DNA of 6,656 bases from Nitrospinales bacterium (GTDB lineage Bacteria; Nitrospinota_A; UBA7883; JACRGQ01): assembly GCA_023248615.1 (NCBI GenBank), contig JAHFEI010000099.1, forward strand, positions 1 to 6,656, given 5' to 3'. Every line of letters starts with the position of its first letter. The stretch's first letter is position 1. Below are positions 1 through 5,955 of this stretch, piece by piece. The translations under genes and the position numbers were made by a program. Below the pieces are notes generated by a model. The model did not search any database and was not told the origin of the DNA. It saw nothing but the letters and a program-made list of their open reading frames with translations.

Positions 1-1
1 T

Positions 2-649
2 GCGCTGGTGGCGTTGTTCGGCATCGCCCGTTTTTTTCTGGCGCTTGCCGGAATGGATGTAGGCACTGCGTTTGGCGGGATGGGTTCCAGCAGGGAAATG
101 ATGATAGCCTCACTCGCGGAGCCGGCCATACTGATGTCCACCTTCACCGTATCGCTTTTCAGCCACACCACATCGCTCTCCGAGATGGTGCTTATCGTCG
201 GGCACAAGGAATTTTTCCTTAGCCCTTCCATGGTCTTTGTTTTTATCGCGTTCATCCTGATATTGCTGGCGGAGACAGGCAGGGTGCCTGTGGACAACCC
301 GGTTACGCACCTGGAGCTGACGATGATACACGAGGGGATGATACTGGAGTATTCCGGGCGGCACCTGGCGCTCATAGAGTGGGCTGGCATGATGCGGCTT
401 TTTGTCTTCTCCTCTTTGGGCGTGGCCCTGTTTGTCCCGTGGGGAATTTCCGTTGGGGAGATAACTGTGCCGGACTTGCTGGTTGCCCTAATCGTCATGG
501 CGGCCAAGGTAGGGGCTGGCGGCCTTGTAGTTGTGCTGGTGGAAACCGGCATGGCCAAGATGCGCATTTTCCGCGTGCCGGAATTCCTTGGCACCGCATT
601 TTTGATAGCGACACTAGGGATGCTGTCGCACTTTATACTGGAGCAGTAG
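2..649 (+). CDS. hyfC: HyfC-like membrane subunit of a hydrogenase-4-type (Ehr) complex, 5' end missing
   Basis: This is the NuoH/HyfC/HycD-family integral membrane subunit, which anchors the peripheral arm to the membrane arm. The reading frame is open from the left edge and 215 residues are visible. Family members are about 300-320 residues, so roughly the first 100 are outside the window; the GTG at position 8 is internal, not a start. About six hydrophobic segments are seen (fragment residues near 1-17, 33-53, 75-91, 129-148, 157-180 and 196-213). Family signatures are GMGSSRE (25-31), an acidic residue in the LAEPAIL helix (Glu40), AETGRVPVDNP (90-100) and HLELTMIHEGMILEYSG (103-119), the equivalent of NuoH's quinone-cavity loop. 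HyfC/HycD members carry THLELTM-type wording here, which separates this protein from NuoH of complex I. Lys169 lies inside a hydrophobic helix, as in relatives. The gene ends 1 nt before hyfE. An upstream hyfB is expected but not visible. Confidence 0.93.
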   Translation, partial: ALVALFGIARFFLALAGMDVGTAFGGMGSSREMMIASLAEPAILMSTFTVSLFSHTTSLSEMVLIVGHKEFFLSPSMVFVFIAFILILLAETGRVPVDNPVTHLELTMIHEGMILEYSGRHLALIEWAGMMRLFVFSSLGVALFVPWGISVGEITVPDLLVALIVMAAKVGAGGLVVVLVETGMAKMRIFRVPEFLGTAFLIATLGMLSHFILEQ

Positions 650-650
650 G

Positions 651-1322
651 ATGTCGCTGGAATTGGTTACGCAGATAAACAATGTCTTGGCGGCATTCAT
701 CCTCCTCAGTTCTTTCGGCCTGCTGGTGCAACGCAGGATTTACGGGTTGCTACACATTTTTGCGTGGCAGGGGCTTTTCCTTTCGTGTAGCACCGCAGTG
801 GTTGCTTACGGCTCCGGGATGAACCACCTGTACATTTCCGCGCTACTCACGCTGGCACTGAAGGTCATAATCCTGCCCTATATCCTTTACGTCCTTATCA
901 ACCGGCTGAATATTTACCGCGATGTGGAGCCGCTGGTGAACATTCCCGCCACGATGCTGATAGGCATAATGCTTGTGATTTTGTCGTACCATCTCACAGT
1001 GCCGATACGCCAGCTTTCCACGCTGGTTACGCGCACCACGCTTGCCGTGGCGCTATCCACGGTGTTGCTCGGTTTTCTTATGATGATAACGAGGAAAAAG
1101 GCGGTCACGCAGGTTATAGGGTTTTTGGCGATGGAAAACGGCCTGTTCTTTGCCGCCACATCCGCCACCTATGGCATGCCGCTGGTGATAGAGTTGGGCG
1201 TGGCGCTGGACATACTTATAGCCGCCTTCATATTCGGGATATTCTTTTTCCAGATACGCACTACGTTCGACACGCTGGACCTGAAGGAAATGGAAAGGCT
1301 CAAGGAAGGGGATATTTCGTAA
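651..1322 (+). CDS. hyfE: HyfE-like membrane subunit (NuoK-related)
   Basis: This is a 223-residue integral membrane protein of the hydrogenase-4 component E family (E. coli HyfE is of similar length). The family is thought to carry a NuoK-like module in its C-terminal half that takes part in ion translocation. Hydrophobic segments lie near residues 10-26, 36-53, 60-83, 98-115, 127-147, 153-170 and 178-200. The stretch 148-172 (TRKKAVTQVIGFLAMENG, then LFFAA) holds the conserved buried glutamate Glu162, the counterpart of a NuoK channel glutamate. A second acidic pair follows in ELGVALD (Glu181, Asp187). The charged C-terminal tail (about 205-223) is probably cytoplasmic. The ATG start is supported by GGAG at 640-643, seven bases upstream and lying in the end of hyfC. 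The gene follows hyfC by 1 nt and its TAA shares one base with the hyfF start (TAATG), so translation is likely coupled. Confidence 0.93.
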   Translation: MSLELVTQINNVLAAFILLSSFGLLVQRRIYGLLHIFAWQGLFLSCSTAVVAYGSGMNHLYISALLTLALKVIILPYILYVLINRLNIYRDVEPLVNIPATMLIGIMLVILSYHLTVPIRQLSTLVTRTTLAVALSTVLLGFLMMITRKKAVTQVIGFLAMENGLFFAATSATYGMPLVIELGVALDILIAAFIFGIFFFQIRTTFDTLDLKEMERLKEGDIS

Positions 1323-2767
1323 TGATACCGCTTTTGCTTGGGGTCTCCATAGTTTCAGCCGCCGTGCTGGCATACGTGGGCGATAGGCGGTTCGCCCCGG
1401 AGATAAATATAGCCGCTTCGTCGGCAACGCTCGTCCTCAGCTTGCTTTTGGCCTTGCAGGTCTACTGGGTCGGCTCGGTGGTGGCGCTGGACGGCTGGTT
1501 TTTCGTGGACGAGTTTAACGTCTACCTTGTCGTGCTCACTTCGTTTGTATCCACCACCACCGCCATATTTTCGCGCAACTACATGCGGTTCGAGCGTAGC
1601 CGTGGCAAGGTGGGGCATAAGGCGATGCGGTTTTACCACGCCATGTACCAGATGTTTATTTTCGCCATGTTACTGGCGCTTTTGACGAACAACGTAGGAG
1701 TGCTCTGGATTTCGATGGAGTTGGCGACGCTCTCTACGGTTTTGCTGGTTTCGCTGTATCGCACGCCATCGTCCGTGGAAGCGGCGTGGAAATACTTTAT
1801 CCTGTGCGGCGTTGGTATAGCTTTGGCGCTGTTCGGCACCATACTGCTTTATTTTGCGGCTGAAAAAGTTTTGGGCCCTGGCTCGCAGGGGCTTTTGTGG
1901 ACGAACCTCAACAGGGTAAGCCCGCATATGGAGCCGACCATCCTGTCGCTGGCGTTCGTCTTTTTCGTGGTCGGTTACGGTACAAAAGTGGGGCTTGTGC
2001 CGTTGCATAACTGGTTACCGGATGCGCACAGCGAGGGGCCCACGCCGATATCCGCAGTGCTTTCCGGCCTGCTGTTGAACGTAGCATTATACGCGCTGGT
2101 GCGGTGCAAGGTGCTGGTGAACAAGGCCATGGCAAGCAATTGGGCAGGGGAGATTATGATGGGTTTCGGGCTGTTATCCATACTTGTCGCATCCATCTCG
2201 CTGTTGCGGCAAAAGGATATTAAGCGCATGTTTGCATACTCCTCAATAGAGCATATGGGGATTGCCACCTTTGCGTTCGGGCTGGGTGGGACTGTGGCAA
2301 CATTTGGCGCACTACTGCATATGCTGGTGCATAGCCTTACAAAATCGGCCATATTTTTTACGGTGGGGCATGCGGCGCAAATGAGCGGCACCCAGGCCAT
2401 GGCGCATATAAAAGGGCTTATAAAAGCGAACCCGCTGGTGGGGTGGGGCATGGTGTTTGGTGTGATGGCGATAGCCGGTATGCCGCCGTTCGGGGTTTTT
2501 GCAAGCGAGTTCCTTATCCTTACCGCCGCCATGAAACAGGCTCCGGCGCTTATCCCGATTTTCCTGTTTGGCGTTTGCATAGCTTTTGCCGCACTTTTCC
2601 GAAAGCTACAGCCTATGGTGTTTGGCGAACCGGCGGAAGGCCTAGCCGTGATAAAAGCGGCGCACCTGCCGGTTTTTTTACACATGGCGATTGTGCTGGC
2701 GCTGGGACTTTACTTCCCCGTGCTTTTGCAACAGTGGTTTCTTGATGCGGTGGAGATATTGAAATGA
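1322..2767 (+). CDS. hyfF: HyfF-like proton-translocating antiporter-type subunit
   Basis: This is a 481-residue member of the ND2/ND4/ND5 (NuoL/M/N, MrpA/D) family, subgroup HyfF/HycC, predicted to carry ion translocation in the membrane arm. About 13-14 transmembrane helices are evident. The family's key ionisable residues are present: Glu133 in ISMELATLS (130-138), Lys222 in VGYGTKVGLVPLHNWLPDAH (217-236), His236 with SEGPTPISAVLSG (237-249), then RQKDIKRMFAYSSIEHMG (296-313), and Lys341 in LVHSLTKSAIFF (335-346). MAIAGMPPFGVFASEF (382-397) matches the later conserved helix. The core is therefore intact and probably pumping-competent. It lacks the long C-terminal lateral helix of NuoL and is somewhat shorter than E. 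coli HyfF. ATG 1322 overlaps the hyfE stop by one base and is preceded by a purine-rich AAGGAAGGGG at 1302-1311. The stop overlaps hyfG by ATGA. NuoM or MrpD is a weaker alternative because the neighbours are hyf-type. Confidence 0.95.
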   Translation: MIPLLLGVSIVSAAVLAYVGDRRFAPEINIAASSATLVLSLLLALQVYWVGSVVALDGWFFVDEFNVYLVVLTSFVSTTTAIFSRNYMRFERSRGKVGHKAMRFYHAMYQMFIFAMLLALLTNNVGVLWISMELATLSTVLLVSLYRTPSSVEAAWKYFILCGVGIALALFGTILLYFAAEKVLGPGSQGLLWTNLNRVSPHMEPTILSLAFVFFVVGYGTKVGLVPLHNWLPDAHSEGPTPISAVLSGLLLNVALYALVRCKVLVNKAMASNWAGEIMMGFGLLSILVASISLLRQKDIKRMFAYSSIEHMGIATFAFGLGGTVATFGALLHMLVHSLTKSAIFFTVGHAAQMSGTQAMAHIKGLIKANPLVGWGMVFGVMAIAGMPPFGVFASEFLILTAAMKQAPALIPIFLFGVCIAFAALFRKLQPMVFGEPAEGLAVIKAAHLPVFLHMAIVLALGLYFPVLLQQWFLDAVEILK

Positions 2768-4335
2768 CCATGTCGAATATCCTTGCGATGCTTGTTTCCG
2801 CGCTCGGAGCGCAAAATGCCGCGCAAGAGCCGTATTCCGGTGCGCCCGCCCTGCGCGTCCCTGCGGCGCTTTTCGTACGTGCGGCGGAACTTCTGAAAAG
2901 CGCCGATAGCCGCCTGTGCGCCGAATGGGCGGCGGACGATACGGCATTTGGCCGCAGCTTTAGCGTGTGGGCGGCGTACAACCGGGGGGCGGAGTATATT
3001 GTGGTCACATCCGATTTGCCGAAAGACGCCCCCTCGTTCCCGACGCTGACCAAACACTATGTGGCGGCCTACCGTTTTGAGCGGCAAATAATGGGCCTTA
3101 TGGGAGTGAAGGCGGACGGGCATCCCGACATGCGCCCATGGATAAAGCACGAAGACTGGCCTGCCGATGCGTATCCGCTAAGAAAATCGTTCGATGCCGC
3201 CGTAGCGTTGCCGCGCGTGGAAGGCAGGTACGAATGGATAAAGGCAAACGGCGAGGGGGTTTTCGAAATACCGGTCGGCCCCGTGCATGCCGGGATAATA
3301 GAGCCGGGGCATTTCCGGTTCCAGGCGGTGGGCGAGCGCATATTGAACCTGGAAGAGAAACTGGGCTACGTGCATAAGGGGATTGAAAAACGCTTCGAGT
3401 CCCTTTCGTGGGAAGAGGGCGCTCGGCTGGCAGGCAGGATAAGTGGCGATACCACGGTGGCGCATGCGCTGGCCTATTCGCTGGCGGTGGAAAACGCCGC
3501 AGGGTTTTTCGCGCCTGTCCGCGCCGCGTGGGTTCGCGCCTTGCTACTGGAGCGTGAGCGAATGTGCAACCACCTGGCAGACCTTGCCGCAATATGCAAC
3601 GACGTATCCTTCACATTCGGCTACTACCAGTTTGGGCTACTGCGGGAAAAACTCCTGCGCACCAACCATCGACTTTTCGGCCACCGGTTAATGATGGATA
3701 GGGTCATGCCGGGCGGCGTGTCCGTGGATATCACCGACGGGGGAGAAGGGGAGATTATCGCGGAGACGGGCGAGCTGATGGAAGAGTACGAGCGGCTGAT
3801 AAATATTTACGACGACAACCCATCGCTGAAAGACAGGTTGTATGGTTCTGGCGCGCTTTCCCCCGCCAAGGCAAAAGATATGGGCGTGGTGGGAATTGCC
3901 GGGCGAGCCAGTGGGCAGGAAGTGGATGCGCGAAGGCAGTACCCCTTTTTGCCGTACGACGCGGTAATCCCGAAGAGCATTGTCCTGCGCTCCGGCGATG
4001 CGCATGCGCGGGCGTGGGTGCGGATAGAAGAAGTGCGCGATAGCGCCCGGTTATCGTTGGAGCTTTTGCAAAAAATGCCGCAAGGGAAAATATTTGCCAC
4101 GCCCCCGGCGCTAGTGCCGGACGCAAAAGGTTTTTCCGCCGTGGAAGGCTGGCGTGGCGAGATTATCTGTTGGGTGCATGCGGGGCCGGGTGGGAAGCCG
4201 AACCGTTGCATGGTGCGCGACCCGTCTGCGGTGAACTGGCTGGCACTGGAGCAATCGGTAAAAGAGGATATGGTGCCGGATTTTCCGCTGGTGAACAAAA
4301 GCTTCAACAACTCTTATTCGGGGAACGACCTGTGA
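2764..4335 (+). CDS. hyfG: HyfG-like large subunit (NuoC-NuoD fusion) lacking all NiFe ligands
   Basis: This 523-residue soluble protein is built like HycE/HyfG: a NuoC-like (30 kDa) domain at about residues 25-145, then a NuoD/NiFe-hydrogenase large-subunit domain at about 165-523. NuoC hallmarks are FERQIMGLMGV (105-115), GHPDMRPW (119-126) and YPLRKSFD (137-144). Large-subunit hallmarks are GPVHAGIIEPGHFRF (172-186), LGYVHKGIEKR (200-210), VENAAG (242-247) and LLERERMCNHLADL (261-274). In true group 4 hydrogenases the NiFe centre is held by RxCGxC and a C-terminal DPCxxC. Here the aligned segments read RISGDTTVAH (225-234; Ser227 and Thr230 replace Cys) and NNSYSGNDL (515-523; Ser517 and Gly520 replace Cys). 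The protein ends three residues later, with no maturation-protease tail. It therefore cannot hold a normal NiFe site and belongs with Ehr-type complexes. ATG 2764 is chosen over ATG 2770 because GGAG at 2752-2755 is 8 nt away and the ATGA overlap is typical. Calling it plain NuoD is less likely given the fusion and neighbours. Confidence 0.94.
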   Translation: MTMSNILAMLVSALGAQNAAQEPYSGAPALRVPAALFVRAAELLKSADSRLCAEWAADDTAFGRSFSVWAAYNRGAEYIVVTSDLPKDAPSFPTLTKHYVAAYRFERQIMGLMGVKADGHPDMRPWIKHEDWPADAYPLRKSFDAAVALPRVEGRYEWIKANGEGVFEIPVGPVHAGIIEPGHFRFQAVGERILNLEEKLGYVHKGIEKRFESLSWEEGARLAGRISGDTTVAHALAYSLAVENAAGFFAPVRAAWVRALLLERERMCNHLADLAAICNDVSFTFGYYQFGLLREKLLRTNHRLFGHRLMMDRVMPGGVSVDITDGGEGEIIAETGELMEEYERLINIYDDNPSLKDRLYGSGALSPAKAKDMGVVGIAGRASGQEVDARRQYPFLPYDAVIPKSIVLRSGDAHARAWVRIEEVRDSARLSLELLQKMPQGKIFATPPALVPDAKGFSAVEGWRGEIICWVHAGPGGKPNRCMVRDPSAVNWLALEQSVKEDMVPDFPLVNKSFNNSYSGNDL

Positions 4336-4345
4336 TGGGGGCTAC

Positions 4346-4861
4346 ATGCTGAGGATATTGCACCAGATATTCCGCACGGGAATAGTCACGGAGCCGCTTG
4401 CGCCGGAAGAGGAAAAATCGGTGGAGCTTGTGGGCGAGCGGCTGGAAGAGGCGGTGCGGAAAGTTTTTGAGGGAAGCCTGACGATACGGATGGTGGACGC
4501 AGGCTCGTGCAACGCATGCGAGCTGGAAATCCACGCGCTGAACAACCCCATCTACAATTGCGAGCGGTTTGGAATAACCTTCACGGCCTCGCCGCGCTTT
4601 GCCGACATGTTGCTTGTAACCGGGCCTGTGGCGGGTAACATGGAAGTGGCGCTAAAACGGGCGTACGATGCCATGCCGCCGCCAAAGCTGGTGGTGGCGG
4701 TGGGCGGCTGTGCGTACGATGGCGGAATTTTCGGGAAAAGTTACGCGAGCAAAGGCGGAGTGGCGAGTGTGCTTCCGGTAAGCGCGTACATACATGGTTG
4801 CCCGCCCACCCCTGCGGCAATCCTCACCGGTATACTCGCGGCTATCGGCTCCAAACGATAA
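4346..4861 (+). CDS. hyfI: HyfI-like small subunit (NuoB-related, one [4Fe-4S] cluster)
   Basis: This 171-residue protein is the NuoB/HycG/HyfI-type small subunit, which carries the [4Fe-4S] cluster nearest the large subunit. It acts on the cytoplasmic side of the complex. All four predicted cluster ligands are present: Cys55 and Cys58 in DAGSCNACELEI (51-62), Cys122 in GGCAYDGG (120-127) and Cys152 in HGCPPTP (150-156). The CxxC spacing is of hydrogenase type; complex I NuoB has two adjacent cysteines there. NNPIYNCERFGI (66-77) and TASPRFAD (80-87) also match HycG/HyfI. The N-terminal MLRILHQIFRTG resembles HycG and probably docks to HyfC. The protein is much shorter than E. coli HyfI/HycG (about 250), which have C-terminal extensions. 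ATG 4346 follows the hyfG stop by 10 nt, with a GGGG run at 4337-4340 as likely ribosome site. In E. coli hyfH lies between hyfG and hyfI; here it does not. Confidence 0.94.
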   Translation: MLRILHQIFRTGIVTEPLAPEEEKSVELVGERLEEAVRKVFEGSLTIRMVDAGSCNACELEIHALNNPIYNCERFGITFTASPRFADMLLVTGPVAGNMEVALKRAYDAMPPPKLVVAVGGCAYDGGIFGKSYASKGGVASVLPVSAYIHGCPPTPAAILTGILAAIGSKR

Positions 4862-4925
4862 TCCCGTAACCCTACCCGCCTAGCAATACCATTTTGCGTC
4901 TGTCCTACCAGTAAATATGTAAAAC

Positions 4926-4938
4926 CGGATATAATCCG
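4926..4938 (+). promoter_or_regulatory. TATAAT box inside a 5-bp inverted repeat before the ABC ATPase gene
   Basis: CGGAT (4926-4930) and ATCCG (4934-4938) are perfect inverted arms around a 3-base ATA centre. A full-consensus -10 hexamer TATAAT lies at 4930-4935 within this palindrome. A start of transcription about 7 nt further on would fall at 4942-4943, right at the GTG start codon. No good -35 is present at 16-18 nt spacing (around 4906-4913); TTGCGT at 4894-4899 is too far, with a 30-nt spacer. The element could be a weak promoter giving a nearly leaderless mRNA, an operator-like site, or chance. The arms are short, so a stable terminator is not supported. Confidence 0.35.
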
Positions 4939-4942
4939 AGGT

Positions 4943-5920
4943 GTGGAAAACCAGCAAAAACTGCTCGATGCCAAATCGTTAAAAGTCCATTTCCCGATAC
5001 GGGCCGGATTTTTTTCCAACCAGTTGGGCGCGGTTCGCGCCGTGGACGACGTATCATTCCACATCGCGCCGGGGGAGACGCTGGGGCTGGTGGGGGAAAG
5101 CGGATGCGGCAAGACCACTCTTGGGCGGTGCGTCTTGCGCCTTATAGAGCCGACGGCAGGCACGCTGGAGTTTGAGGGGCGCGACCTGTTGGCGCTGGAC
5201 AAAAAAGATATGCGCTCCTTGCGCCGCAGGATGCAGATAATTTTTCAGGACCCTTATTCGTCGCTAAACCCGCGTATGACGGTAGGGAACACCATAGCCG
5301 AGCCGCTGAAGATACATTCCCTTTTCAAGGGGAAAGACTTGTGGGATCGTGTGGCGGAGCTGATGGGTCAGGTTGGCCTTCGCCCAGAGCAGATAAAGCG
5401 GTACCCGCACGAGTTTTCGGGCGGCCAGCGCCAGCGCATAGGCATCGCCCGCGCCATAGCGCTTAACCCGTCATTCATCGTCGGCGATGAGCCTGTATCG
5501 GCGCTGGATGTTTCCGTGCAGGCACAGGTGCTTAACCTGCTGATGGATTTGAAAGCGAAGTACGGCATGGCCTACCTTTTCATATCGCACGACCTTTCGG
5601 TGATACGCCACATAAGCGACCGTGTGGCCGTGATGTATCTTGGCAAGATTGTGGAAGAGGCGGCGCGTGACGAGCTTTTTAAAAACCCGCAACACCCGTA
5701 CACGCAGGCGCTGTTGGCATCGCTACCGGTGCCGGATCCGCGCATGCGGCGCAAGGCGATAATCCTGTCGGGCGACCTGCCATCTCCCGCCAACCCGCCG
5801 TCCGGATGCTATTTCCACACCCGATGCCCGGTGAAAGAAAAAAGGTGCGAAGAACAGGCTCCGCAACTGAAGGAAGTCGCGCCCGGGCACAGGGTATCCT
5901 GCCTTTTGCTGGATAGGTAG
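4943..5920 (+). CDS. dppF: Oligopeptide/dipeptide ABC transporter ATP-binding protein (DppF/OppF type)
   Basis: This 325-residue cytoplasmic ATPase would drive an ABC importer for peptides or related small substrates. In order it shows Walker A GESGCGKT (51-58), the Q-loop with QDPYSSLNP (102-110), the signature SGGQRQRIGIARA (159-171), Walker B FIVGDEP (178-184, Asp182/Glu183), the D-loop SALD (186-189) and the switch histidine His216 in ISHDLSV. The C-terminal oligo_HPY region NPQHPYTQALL (248-258) and four cysteines (289, 295, 302, 320) in the GCYFHTRCP...RC...C pattern are typical of this transporter family; such cysteines bind a [4Fe-4S] cluster in at least one mycobacterial Dpp system. 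The only usable in-frame start is GTG 4943, since no ATG, GTG or TTG occurs in frame back to the hyfI stop. Its possible ribosome site GAGG (4938-4941) is only 1 nt away. No permease, binding protein or partner DppD gene is in the window, so the substrate is unknown. Its family also includes nickel importers (NikE), which cannot be excluded. Confidence 0.92.
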   Translation: MENQQKLLDAKSLKVHFPIRAGFFSNQLGAVRAVDDVSFHIAPGETLGLVGESGCGKTTLGRCVLRLIEPTAGTLEFEGRDLLALDKKDMRSLRRRMQIIFQDPYSSLNPRMTVGNTIAEPLKIHSLFKGKDLWDRVAELMGQVGLRPEQIKRYPHEFSGGQRQRIGIARAIALNPSFIVGDEPVSALDVSVQAQVLNLLMDLKAKYGMAYLFISHDLSVIRHISDRVAVMYLGKIVEEAARDELFKNPQHPYTQALLASLPVPDPRMRRKAIILSGDLPSPANPPSGCYFHTRCPVKEKRCEEQAPQLKEVAPGHRVSCLLLDR

Positions 5921-5928
5921 CATGCGGT

Positions 5929-5954
5929 GGCGGAGAAACCTACAGGAATCCGCC
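5929..5954 (+). promoter_or_regulatory. Small hairpin displaying the larA ribosome-binding site in its loop
   Basis: GGCGGA (5929-5934) and TCCGCC (5949-5954) are perfect 6-bp inverted arms, with one more possible T-G pair outside (5928/5955). The 14-nt loop contains AGGA (5944-5947), the likely ribosome-binding site of the LarA-family gene, whose ATG begins two bases after the stem. The stem is short but GC-rich. It might tune translation of the downstream gene. It has no following T-run, so it is not a rho-independent terminator. It may also be coincidence. Confidence 0.3.
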
Positions 5955-5955
5955 G

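Noticed and set aside
379..678. 99-residue + strand open frame in another frame of hyfC
   Set aside because: It overlaps conserved HyfC coding sequence and the hyfE start, and its Gly/Arg/Cys-rich sequence looks like a shadow.
1975..2685. 236-residue open frame on the - strand
   Set aside because: It lies entirely antisense to hyfF, has a Ser/Ala/Pro/Thr-rich composition with no recognisable domain, and the + strand gene has clear conserved motifs over the same bases.
2613..3150. Overlapping - strand open frames across the hyfF/hyfG junction
   Set aside because: They are rich in Arg and Ala, have no family resemblance, and cross a tight ATGA junction between two well-supported + strand genes.
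2764..4335. HyfG as an ordinary complex I NuoD or NuoCD subunit
   Set aside because: The neighbours are HyfC/E/F/I types and no NuoA, E, F, G, I or J genes are seen. The large-subunit motifs resemble HycE more closely, and HyfI has hydrogenase-type CxxC rather than the adjacent cysteines of NuoB.
2764..4335. HyfG as a decayed pseudogene
   Set aside because: The full-length frame has no interruption, the NuoC-like and NuoD-like core motifs are kept, and the operon overlaps are intact; only the metal ligands are replaced.
4894..4899. TTGCGT as a -35 box for the TATAAT at 4930
   Set aside because: The spacer would be 30 nt, far beyond the usual 16-18 nt.
4862..4942. Rho-independent terminator between hyfI and the ABC ATPase gene
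   Set aside because: The only inverted repeat has 5-bp arms with no following T-run, so termination is not supported and read-through remains possible.
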